From Gibbula magus (Eukaryota; Mollusca; Gastropoda; Trochida; Trochidae), in contig OW388293.1 in NCBI GenBank assembly GCA_936450465.1, positions 28,215,860 to 28,279,859 on the forward strand: a DNA stretch of 64,000 nt. The letters run 5' to 3'. Under the pieces are notes generated by a model. The model saw only the letters and a program-made list of their open reading frames with translations. It ran no database searches and was not told where the DNA came from. How positions within the stretch are numbered: the stretch's first letter is position 1; every line of letters starts with the position of its first letter. This document shows, in pieces, positions 31,096-42,600 of the stretch. The translations under genes were made by a program, and so were the position numbers.

Positions 31096-32539
31096 AGATG
31101 TTATGGGAGGTTATTTAAAGGAAACAACAGTAATGAATTAAATCTTCAAGTGTGACTTTATTTGTAGGGGATTTTATCGCTGAACACAAAGATAGATCAG
31201 AGGGGTAAGGACCTTAAGACATATTTCATCTTCTCCATTTAAAGTGCTTCCTATGTTTTATACCTCTCACCTAGAAGTTGACATTTTGAATTAGTTAATG
31301 TCTATAAAGCCTGATGAGCTACATAGCCCACATCTAAGGTGATTGTTATTACAGTTCAAAGGACAGGAGGAAATGAGCATATCCTTTCGAGCAATATGTT
31401 TGTAAATATTTTCGCATAGCTTTAGTAGATGTTACTGATTGATATGAACACTAATTGAATTAGCTTTCTGCAATCTCTGTTTACTAAAACAATGCCTTGT
31501 AAATTATTGGGACGTGACCTTAGTTGTGAAATCACTTAAAAATGTTACTCCATTCTCTTCCCACAGAAGTTACTCCCTTCAGATTTTCGATCCTAACCTC
31601 TGTTCTATATAGCTTGAAATCGAGGTCTTTAGCGACATGTCCTAGCGGGGGAAATGGGAACCTCATACTGTATCCCTGCTTCTTAACCAATGACCAATCA
31701 CCAAACAGCGGCCATGTCGACCGAGTGACTTCAAAGATCTAGGCATTTGACTGTAAAGGCTTTTGCTCATTAGCATATGTCCTTCGTTTATGCCTGATGT
31801 AAATAACATAAATGAACTATTTTTGGTATTTGTCGCTGATTTGGTCTTCTTTATTTGTAAGGATGTATATGATCAATAGTTTCACAAAATCAAAACCATA
31901 TCTCTAGGAAAACACATGAAACGAGAAAAATGATGTGTCATTGGCACATGTCACTTTTACAACAGCGTCGCTGATTGCACAACTAGATTCAATTGCAACC
32001 AATGAAGACACTCCATTTCTGCTCTTGATATCAAGCGATAAGAATAGAGGTTAGTATCGGAAATCTGAAGAGAGTAACCTCTGTGGGAAGAGAATGATTT
32101 GACTCAAAATAACATAAAAAGTACTGACCAAAAATCATGTGTAAATCCGGGCTTTTTTCAATAATGGTAAAAATATATAAGTCAAGGCAAAAGTTTAATC
32201 ACCAAAAATGCACATGCAACATGTTGAACTACGATTGTATACATTTTCGGAGGAAATATTGGTGACACTGTTTCCGTAAGATAGGTCAAGGTTAGTAACT
32301 TCTGTTAAAAGCGGGACTCGCTTAAGAGAATCATAAAAAGTCAGATTTAGTGGCATTCTCAAGAAACATTACTCAAGTCATAACTTCCTACACAAGGTTT
32401 ACTTCATTAGGATAGATAAATTAAGTTACTGATGACCATCATTTTCATTCTGCATAACGTTATCATGTTACCTACGGACAACTATCAGACCAACTACCTA
32501 TACAGTGTGTAATGTGTTTGTCAACAGGAGAAACTAGCA
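31096..32539. other. Non-coding DNA with an interspersed repeat
   Basis: The part 31540-32100 is related to 40185-40277 plus 42030-42370 (shared ACTGTATCCCTGCTTCTTAA and GCGGCCATGTCGACCGAG). The rest shows no supported gene. Confidence 0.55.
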
Positions 32540-32955
32540 TGGATGTGTACAGTTTTTAATTGTGCTAATATCTCGGCTTCGGTTAATCTGTGAAAGCTAT
32601 AACTTTGATACAAGTTCTAGATTATCATATTCAACTTAAAACTACATGAAATATCTACTACATCCATGTAGAAATGCTGTATTCATGTTGAAAGTCGCCT
32701 TTTCGCGGATTTTCTCTCTGACGACGATTCCGAAATGTTAAAATTCTAAATTATTTATTACATGTCATGTTCTAAAGATGTAGCGATTGTAAACTATAGC
32801 TATTCCAGAGTTGAAACAGGTTGATATTGATAACATCATTCAATTTAAAATGTTCAAAACTAACCAATTTCGGGACCTACCCGAGTTGAAAAACTACTGT
32901 CTGTCGAGAAAATGGTTGTTGACGACTGCCAACTTCCGGTTTAGCATGCGGTTGT
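32540..32955 (+). repeat. Right arm of the inverted repeat (uninterrupted)
   Basis: This is the continuous version of the arm that is split by the LINE at 26229-28905. It shows the pre-insertion site around 32800-32815. Confidence 0.78.
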
Positions 32956-33217
32956 GCATCTGGCATAGCAATTTTAAACCCGAATTCCGTTGCTATTTGA
33001 CTCTTGGTATTGACTTCCTCCATCAGTACTGTAAACTTCATGGACTTCCCTTTGCCAAAGGATACGTCTTGTTAATTACACCCAATTTCACCTTGGTGGG
33101 ATTGAACATTCATAACAACATTCGGAGTCATTTGACCCCAAGAAACTGTATAGGACCTACGCCCTACCAGACTACTAAGGCCCTCAGTATACCTGCCTGT
33201 ACAAAACATGATTCACG

Positions 33218-33440
33218 TTAAAATGAATTTAAGATAGATAATGGTTTACCCTTTTTAACGAAGTACTGCCACCCGGACTGTCTGCTGAGTCCCTCAGTAG
33301 TGCTGTACACTTGGTGGACTGGAACACATGCTCTGGATGCTGGTTGGTAGAAGACAGACCGACACTCAGAGTTGAGAGAACAGAGACTCGCACAGTGGAG
33401 AGGACTTGGGGAGTCCAGTCTGGGGAACAACTCGGACAGG
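33218..33440 (-). CDS. PAN/apple-like domain exon (fragment)
   Basis: The - strand frame 33218-33649 contains a segment of about 60 residues with LHCASLCSLNSECRSVFYQPASRACVPVH and ending SGWQYFVKKG. The Cys spacing (C-x3-C-x5-C-x11-C) and the final aromatic strand resemble PAN/apple domains, which bind proteins or sugars in secreted proteins. The upstream part of the frame looks random. I see no other exons of the gene nearby, so it may be one exon of a larger gene or a stray copy. Confidence 0.5.
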
Positions 33441-33659
33441 AAGTAGTTGATGAATGTCAGTATATAGGAGACTCCTACCTCGGTGGTGGTGTACATTGTG
33501 TCTGGAATTGTTGACGGTGGAAACTTGAGGTTCCCTCGTGTAATAATTAGTTGATGAAAGTCAACATACAGGATACTCCAGACTCCATGATGTTCATTAC
33601 GATATAACAGTAACTGGTAGCGATTGTGACAATAAATACACACTCTCAACCTGATGCCA

Positions 33660-35850
33660 GTTTGTCTTAGAGAACCTCCTTGTACTATTGTTAAAACTGT
33701 TAAATCTCAATTTGTCTTGTAAACTATAAATAATTCAACAGTTATATTAACGTAAACCTATAGTCAAATATTTGTTCTTGAAAGACCAGATAAGTTGCTG
33801 CAGCTGACCTGCCTTGTAAACTAGCGATGAATCGAATGTCGATGTGTCTTGTGGCGATGGGCATTTAGCTTTTCAAATACCGTTGTATATTAATTTGACG
33901 TACCGAGATATCACTGAATAATATATACTGTTATAGGATCAGAATACATGATCTGCTCAATCAGCCGGTGATTTAGAACTCCAGATGAAAGGATAATGTC
34001 TCTTTGATTTGATGATTACCTTATGTTTATCGGTAATTAGCTTTATTTATTTCAATTCCTATTGCCGATAACGAATTTTCATTAACTATTTAAAACATTT
34101 CGTTTATCATTTTGCGTGTTACGATGTTTATCTTTATCCTGGAATGTGCATGCTGAAGCTGCTTGTGTTTCATTCATGGTGAATTGCTGATACTGCTAAG
34201 TCATCGTTCTACAGTTTTAAAGTTATAAACGGGCCAAAGAGTTCCCACTTCAGGGAGCAAGTGGAGGTCAGATAGTTTTTTTTACCTCAAACTTAAAGAT
34301 GATAAGGGCCAAGCGGGTAAGTCTTTCTGTTTAAATTAGCCCATATAATTGGCAGTCAGTCTGTAAAACTCATGTATCCCTACGCAGGGTGCAGAAGGTG
34401 GAGTGATAAATTTAAGAGAGGCTGTTTGGTCACTTCCGGATCCAAGATAGCACTGTTTTCCAAGTGTGAATTTCATGAGGTATTATTTCGATCGGCTGTA
34501 GCTCGTTTAAAACATGGTGAAGGTATAGCATTTCAGTTATCTTTTGATCAGGAATATGATTGCCAAGCTGTTAGTAGTAGTTAAATGTGCCAAAAAATTC
34601 TCGTTTAAGTTTGACAGGCCGAACAAGGTTGGCCATTTAACATTGGAGTCAATGGGGGAAAAAACTGTACCACGAGACCTAAAGTCTCGACAGCTTAGTA
34701 GATGCTGTTCAGCGTCGAATCGCAAACAAAGGTGGCAAAAGAGGTACATGCAAAACGTATTCGGACGGTAACGTTATTTCCATAGACTTGTGTGTTAGTA
34801 TTATAAGATACATACTTTCATAGATTCGAATATTGTCTGATCTTATTCACATTGATCAAGTTTGGATTATATTGGCCTAATCCTCATAATCTAAGATTAA
34901 TGTCATTTTTCTATTGAATTTAGGTTTCGAGAAAAAGACACTTTTGTTTTTAGGACATGACATATATAATATAACGAACCAAATATTGGTCGTTAATAAA
35001 CATGTCAATAAACCAATTTTAGTGCCTTACAATTACATACATTAAATAACATAAATATATTAACTGTACGTGTATGCCATCACAATAAGCTTCAGTTACT
35101 TTACACAGGTGACTTATAAGGTGTATTTTACAATTATAAAGTGCAACACTATTCTGCATTTTGCATTTTGAAAGCTTTCTGTGTAAACGTAGCAGATGCA
35201 ACTATAAAAACCAGAGGTAGAGCATCGGTACGCTAGCACAGAAAAGTTCAGGTAATACAGCAAGCCTTAAATTATTCATTGATGGAGACTGACGCGATGA
35301 ATACCTTGCGGAGGGAAGTTGTTGTAGACCGATAAGATCAATACTTGTTTTATGGACCTGAAAAATAATTTCGACAGAGGAATAAGTTGTAATTGTTTTA
35401 TTAAGTATTCACTACGACAACGAAATCAAAAGATAAATTATTCACGCTCATGAATGATCCTTTGTTTGATTGCTAGGACAACGGAACATGACGTCAAGAG
35501 CTGACGGTCAAGAAACATTTGTCAATGCGTTTTTTTGTACGCGGGTGGGGTTCAATTACACGGCTCTTTGGACGGTCACGTGACGACATCTTGCTTGATA
35601 TAATGATAACAACAAACTATCACATATTGATGGATATAAACAATCGTCAAAAGTTTAATTGTTCAATGTCAAACCAACTTAAAACATGGTGGATAGATTC
35701 GGTATGATTTGGTCACTCCAAAAGTTGCCTCGCTATCTATAAAATTTAACCAATTACGAGCACCCTCTCCCGAAAAAAAATATTATGGGGGGGGGGGGGG
35801 GGTATACTATCATCTTGTCATCTTTTGTTATAAATACAGCTTGAGTGAGA
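33660..35850. other. No supported gene; G homopolymer near its end
   Basis: Mostly AT-rich DNA. A run of 16 G lies at 35787-35802. Open frames at 34372-34771 on both strands have no recognisable motif. Confidence 0.5.
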
Positions 35851-35854
35851 TATA

Positions 35855-36480
35855 GAGACACAGATGTTGACCATTACCTATACACAGATGATACTCAGCT
35901 CTCAGACAGCTTGGAGGCACAGGCCCAGAACTGAACTCTGCACAGATATGATAGGATCCTTGATGACATCCAACAAGCTCAAGCTAAAGAAAAACAAGAC
36001 TGACGCAATGCTAGTTGGAAACAGTGCCATGCTGTCAAACGTGAAATATATAAACCTTTCAATTGACCAAGAAACCATTCTATTCGTGCCCGAAGTGAAG
36101 TGAAGGAGCTCTGTGTTAGATTACAGTCTTCCTATGGAAAAAACAGGTACAAGAACTTTGCAGAATAGATAATTTCCATCTGACAAATACATGTACCGGC
36201 GCCATATGACATCTGGCAACTAGCATTGGTCCTGACCCTCAATGTCTGGAATATCCCAAGAATCAATTTCGAAACTGCAACGCCAACAAACACTGTAGCA
36301 CGCATCGTCATTCTTACACCCAAGTTGTACCACATAAAGCCAGTGCTAAAGTCACAACACTGGTAGCCTATCCAAGTCAGGACAGAGTTAATAGTACTCA
36401 CACTCACATAAAGGTAGATTATTCTATGGTACAGGCGAGCCTCAACTAAAGCTGCAACCCACTTGCAAACAGCAAGGACT
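35855..36480 (+). mobile_element. L2/CR1-type LINE RT fragment
   Basis: The + strand shows YTDDTQLSDSLEA-like residues after a YADD-type box, then LMTSNKLKLKKNKTDAMLVG and a block like VKYINLSIDQETI. This matches the region after the RT active site in L2/CR1 LINEs. Several frameshifts and stops are present. Confidence 0.75.
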
Positions 36481-36484
36481 TATT

Positions 36485-37384
36485 TCAACTGAGTTGAGTT
36501 TGAATTATGTTGTTTGAAAATTGCGCTGCATCATTAGCCTTATAATCGGCCATGCTGTTCAACAGTAACTGTTAGAAATGTATCCGTTCACGGTGATACG
36601 ACTAACTTCACCAATCATGATACCAATACCGTTCTATTATTTTTAATTCAGGACTTCTACGGTATTAATAGTTTACACACTCGCGGGGATGACACATGTT
36701 CACTCTCAGTCGGGAAAATATCACCTGACAGTTACCTGTGTTGAAAAACAATATGCCATCCCAGCTTGGGTATTAATCCACACAGAATAGTGACAATTTC
36801 AATGTCTTGGTTATTTTTTGACATGCAAAAACAATTTGCCGGGGGAAAAGTTTTATTAATTTTTTACAACGAAAAAAAAAATGTAGACGTAGAAAGATAA
36901 TTTGATTTGACTTCAAGGACAAATGACATCGAGATATAACACTGTCCGTGTTCAAGATCACTTCTTGTAGCGAGCACCTGCTAGTATTAGTCAGATTCAA
37001 TTAACGCCATAAATACGCTAATCTACCTAGAAACAAGATTTTCTTGATAACAACCTCGTATTGTGAACATACGGTATTTCGGATATTCAGTTTCAAGGAT
37101 TAAGCTTATACAGCTGCGTACCGAAAGTTTGTTCACATGTATGTGCATGTGTGCAAATATCATGTAAATTGACGTTAATTGTAATATTAATAAAATAATA
37201 CAACAAACAATGACAATGTATCATCATATGTAAAACAATCATTCTCACACTTATCTTGTGATCGTCACGGCAGTGGTGCATATTTAGAAAATTTTGCATT
37301 ATGAAATAGACAGAAGAGTTCAAATTTTGAAAATTAAAATTTCATTAATTAAATTTGTCATATTGACTAAACTAGAAATATGTG
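36485..37384. other. No gene seen
   Basis: AT-rich intergenic DNA without supported features. Confidence 0.5.
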
Positions 37385-38702
37385 CATGTGATGCACTGTG
37401 ATGTCCCCCGCACCAACTTTCAATCCAACCTAGTCATATTACCCTATTTTTTCACTTATGCTAAACACTAAGTTCAATACTGCATTAATAACGAGAAATA
37501 AAAAATTCAGAATAGCCAAAGTAGCAAAAGGCACCACTCTATCACTAGGTCTAAGCAAATACAAAGATTTGTGAAAATATTGAACGGTTTTAGAAATAGA
37601 GGCCGGAAAAGGTCCCTACCCCCAATATGCACTAAGTTCAAATTGTTTCCATGGAAACCAGAAAAAAAAAATTCAGAATAACCAAAATAGCAAAAGGCAC
37701 CACTCCACCACTAGGTCTAACCACATACCAAGTTTCGTCAAGAAATACATGATAGATTTTGAAATAGAGGCCGGAAAACGTCCCTACCCCCAATATGCAC
37801 TAAGTTGAAATTGTTGACATGGAAACCAGTAAAAATAAAAAAAAATCAGAATAGCCAAAGTAGCAGAAGGCACCACTCTATCACTAGGTCTAAGCAAATA
37901 CCAAGTTTGGTGAAAAGATATTGAACGGTTTTGGAGATAGAGGCCGGAAAAGGTCCCTACCCTCAATATGCACTAAGATCAAATTGTTTCCATGGAAACT
38001 AGAAAAAAATCAAAAAAATCAGAATAACCAAATTAGCAAAAGGCACCACTCCACCACTAGGTCTAACCACATACCAAGTTTCGTAAAGAAATACTAGATA
38101 GATTTCGAAATAGAGGCCGGAAAACGTCCCTACCCCCAATTTGCACTAAGTTCAAATTGTTTCCATGGAAACCAGAAAAAACTAAAAATTCAGAATAACC
38201 AAAATAGCAGAAGGCACCACTCTATCACTAGGTCTAAGAAAATACAAAGTTTGGTGATTGAACGGTTTTGGAGATAGAGGCCGGAAAAGGTCCCTACCCC
38301 CAATATGCACTAAGTTCAAATTGTTCCATGGAAACCAGAAAAAATAAAAAATTCAGAATAACCAAAATAGCAAAAGGAACCACTCCACCACTAGGTCTAA
38401 CCACATACCAAGTTTCGTAAAGAAATACTATATAGATTTTGAAATAGAGGCCAGAAAAGGTCCCTACCCCCAATGTGCACTAAGTTAAAATTGTTTCCAT
38501 TGAAACCAGAAAAAATAAAAAATTCAGAATAACCAAAATAGCAAAAGGCACCACTCCACCACTAGGTCTAACCACATTCCAAGTTTCGTGAAAAAATATT
38601 GAACGTTTTTTTAGATATGGCCCGGAAATGACGGAATGACGGAATGACGGACGGAGGCGAAAACATTATGTCTCCCGAACAAAATTTTCGGGGGACATAA
38701 AA
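37385..38702. repeat. Tandem-repeat element 2 (seven ~170-bp units, alternating types)
   Basis: The element starts near GATGTCCCCCGCACC and ends TTTTCGGGGGACATA, so its tips are short inverted repeats. Units contain GCACCACTCTATCACTAGGTCTAAGCAAATAC (type A) or CACCACTCCACCACTAGGTCTAACCACATACC (type B), then GATAGAGGCCGGAAAAGGTCCCTACCC-like and GCACTAAGTTCAAATTGTTTCCATGGAAACCAG. The order read by eye is A B A B A B B. Near the right end is GACGGAATGACGGACGGA. Confidence 0.88.
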
Positions 38703-39110
38703 AAGATAGGAAAATCCCATGCCAGTTTCAATGTAATGCAGGTCATTCTAAAATATATATGCATGACACTATTTAAGAGGCATATATATATGTAATTGTC
38801 TGTGAAGAATTTTTCAAAATTTTTGCTAATACTGTTTAGCGACTGTAGACTGCCATTCTCAATGGTATTTTTTGGTACTGGTCAAAGTAACTGAACACGA
38901 TTTACTGGTCATGATGCACAAGCTGAATATTTCTCTGTACCTTTCGATATTGGATGGGTTTATTGGAACACTCGAATACATGGCTGATAATATTCAAAAT
39001 AAAGTTTTATCTTATTTGAGGACTGTCAGAAATAAGTTCTGAAATATTCAGCCAGACTTTCGGCCTGGGGGAGAAAAAGTCAAGCCAGCCCAACAGAAAA
39101 GTTGACTGCC
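38703..39110. other. No gene seen
   Basis: Non-coding DNA between tandem-repeat element 2 and the 525-bp inverted-repeat element. Confidence 0.5.
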
Positions 39111-39120
39111 TCGGGCAGGC

Positions 39121-39645
39121 CATCCTCGATAATCAAGCGCTGGAAAACAGTAAGGGTATTTATCCTTAACCTAGTTACCTCCCTTCGCAATGACTCAGCG
39201 AAACGCTTGCTTTCTAACAACCAATGAGATCACTTGTAATCAAGGGTGAAATAACAAGCACTCTCGTGTCAGGATCTTGGCTTTCGCAGTACAGGGATTT
39301 TAATCATTTACCTCCACCCGTTTTGATGGACATGAATACACCCTTCTTCTCGTACAGACTTCTTAAAACTTTCTTTTGAGTTTCTGTCAGGTTTTCTACG
39401 CTGAATGTGTTATAAACTTTATCGTAATCGAGTGAGTCGGCCGCCGCCATGTTTGTTTCTATAAACAACGGTAGTGATGCGTTTTGATTGGTCGAATTGT
39501 TTACGCAGATAGTGTCTGCGTTTCGTTTCTGATTGGATAACATGGACCCAAGAGGAGGTAACTAGGTTAGGGATAAATACCCTTACTGTTTTCCAGCGCT
39601 TGTGTGTAGATTTATCGGAACAATAGCGCTGGATTATCGAGGATG
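39121..39645. mobile_element. 525-bp inverted-repeat element with 9-bp target duplications carrying a gene fragment
   Basis: The ends are perfect inverted copies for the first 14 bases (CATCCTCGATAATC and GATTATCGAGGATG). The inverted arms continue to about 39182 on the left and 39554 on the right, with a 30-bp block missing from the left arm. The same 9 bases CGGGCAGGC flank both ends (39112-39120 and 39646-39654). A 9-bp duplication plus long inverted ends and a captured exon is the picture of a Pack-MULE-like element, though other superfamilies are not excluded. No transposase is inside. Confidence 0.8.
39304..39480 (-). pseudogene. RecQ-like helicase first exon captured in the 525-bp element
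   Basis: The - strand frame (ATG best at the MAAADSLDYDKV position, near 39450) reads a short N-terminus, then LTETQKKVLRSLYEKKGVFMSIKTGGGK. This is the Q-motif-like helix plus Walker A of RecQ-type and related helicases (xxxTGGGKS). It runs into GTAAATGA directly after the second G of the motif, which can be a splice donor, so this is one exon without the rest of the gene. All of it lies between the inverted arms. Confidence 0.65.
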
Positions 39646-39673
39646 CGGGCAGGCGGGCAGGCCGTTATTTCGA

Positions 39674-42600
39674 TCACTGCTTCATGGCAGGGATTTGTTC
39701 ACCCTTGTGCATTCCCATCTCATCCAGATACTCGATGAGCGTGTCGTCTTCTTCATTCGGGTCATACTCGTCACCCTTCTTCTTGAAGCGCTTGCAGATG
39801 TTGAAGTGGACGATGTAGCAGGGAAGGATGCAGTCATCGTCGTAGATGACGAGTTCCTTTCCGAAGGGGTCCACATGGGAATCGTACCCAGGCTCTTTGG
39901 GGTCACCCAGCTTCAGCGTTTTGCATTTGTACACCTGAATTAAGAATTACTTCAGTGACGATTATGTCTCTTATAAATTAGTATAGAAAGCCATATTTTC
40001 CAAAGACATCATCAAAGCTAGAAAGATTGAGACTATGTGACCTTCCTTGATGCTAACAGATCGTTCATTGAGCGGCTCGGCTCGCTGTTCTGAACATCGA
40101 AATGTCGAACTCTCATTGTCATAAAGTACGAGATCGCCTTGCCGGGATATAGGGGGTTACAACTCCTTATTTTCACTAAACATTTTTCGTGCAATACCCA
40201 TTCTCTTCCAACAGAGGTTCTACATGGCTCCAGCAAAATGAAAGATGGGAAACTAATACTGTATCCCTGCTTCTTAAAGAGCCATCAAAGATGTTAGTGT
40301 TTTTTTATTTTGTGGAAAATATACTTATAACGTCATTTACCAGAGAAATCTTTTATCTACAACATAGAATATGTTAAATAATTTTCATATCACGACAATG
40401 TAATCCAATTTGGTTTCAAAGAGAAGTATCACTTCGAGTAGCCCGTGCTAAGGGTATCTGACGTCATATAAACAGAATCCCCTTTTTTGCGTAAAACGTA
40501 CTACACAAACAGTTGTGAAGGCGCAAGTCGCCATAACAACCCATATGCTGTACGTGCTGCACGTGTCTCTCTTGCAAGTTACCCTTGTCACACATTACTG
40601 AATGTGACGACTGCTTTACAAACAATGTCCTGAGAATATACAAATTATTGCCTGTTTAATGTAATTTTTATTGAGATGAGACCAGCAAATTATCACAACT
40701 TTTTACTCTCATTAATTATGAAATTCAAGAAAAATACCTAGTTGGGTAAAACAATTATTCCAATATCTGTAGCAAATACATACTTTAATGAAATGGTAAA
40801 TAATTAACCGCCAAAACATTATATATTTCGATTTCTTTCATTGCTCATTATTTTGTTATTCTTTCGTGTCTTTGTTGACTGTGTGTGAGCTAGACCATAA
40901 TGCTTTGCGCTTGAAAATAATAGACTTGATCTATATTTAGACTGGAAAACACTTTTACTAATTAATGCAATTTCTCGGCTTATTTTAGGTTGAAAACATT
41001 TGGGGAAAATTAAGTGTATTCATTTCACAGAGATAGATTTTTGAAAAATGTTCGATATGTTCATCAACATCCTTGATGGCTCTTTAACCAACAAGAAGAC
41101 ATAGTCATCAACATCCCCCGCCAGACACAAGAAATGAGAACAAGGGCAATAATTCAAGAATAACTACTTGTGCACTTCTCATTGTCTTTCCATTAAGGTA
41201 ACGATATCCTCAAGTTGCACAATTGATTTGATGTTAAACAATGTCTGAGAAAAGCTATATCCTTTGAAGATACTTGGAACAGAGTCGAAAAAGCAGAACA
41301 AGGGAAATAACTCTGGAAAAAAATAATCACATGCTTATTTTTTTCGAACTCTATCAAGGAATCGATACCCTTAAACCACACACCAAATTTGGTTATCCTA
41401 TCTTAAATAGTTTCTGAGAAAAACTGTCCCCTTTGGAGAAACCATGAACAGAGTTCAAATATACGGAACAAGGGCAATAACTCTGCAAAAAATAATTGTG
41501 TGCTTCTCATTTTTGAACTCCATCAAGGTACTTATGCCCTCAAGCCACACACCAAATTGGGTAATCCTATCTTAAATAGTCTCTGAGAAAAGCTGTCCCC
41601 TTTGGAGATACCATTAACAGAGTCCAAAAATACAGAACAAGAGCAATAACTCTTAAAAAAATTAATCACACGGTTCTTATTTTCGAATCCATCTAGGTAT
41701 TCATGTCCACAAGCCACACATCAAATTTGGAAACCCTATCTCAAACAGTTTCTGAGAAAAGCTGTCCCCTTTGGAGATACCATGAACAAAAAATGAGTCC
41801 AAAAATACGAAACAAGGGCAATAACTCCATAAAATAATCACACGGTTCTTATTTTCGAACTCCATCAAGGTATTCATGCCCTCACACACCAAATTTGGTT
41901 GTCCTATCTTAAATAGTTTCTGAGAAAAGCTGTCCCCTTTATAGCGGACGGACGGACGGACGGAAACACGGACGGACGGACGGAGCTCAAACCTATATCC
42001 CCCTTCCACTTCGTGGCGGGGGATAATAAAAACTCATCTTTCAGCGGCCATGTCGACCGAGAGACTTCAAAGGTCAAGGCATTTGACTGTTAAGGGTCTT
42101 GCTAATTAGCATATGTCCATCGAATATGTTTGATGTAAATAACACAAATGAACTATTTGTATACTATTTGTCTCTGAATTGGTCTTCTTCATTTATCAGC
42201 ATGTTTATGATCAATTATTATCTCAAAATCAAAAAGCATATTTCGAGGAAGACACATTAAACGAGAAAACATGTTTCTTACGTTTATTTCATTATTATGA
42301 CGTGTCATTGGCAAATATCACTTTTACAACTTTTACTAGATTCAATTGCAACCAATCAGAATACCATGTATCTCATCTTGTGAAGCAGAAATCTCGTGAA
42401 AATATAGATGATATGTATTCACGTGGTATTCGTTCTGCCCTGGGTGGACAACTAATATGATTCGTGCTGATGATCTAGAGGTTGCTGTTAGTACAAACTC
42501 CCAAAATTATTTCGAAATGAAGAATTGTTGAAATGTGAAATATGTTTATGCTTGTACCTTTCCCTGTTGAACCTGACAGAGAAGCAGTCTTTGGGAATCT

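Noticed and set aside
32811..33221. 136-codon + strand frame
   Set aside because: It runs through the arm of an inverted repeat and shows no known motif; its other copy at 26092-26228 is not open in the same way.
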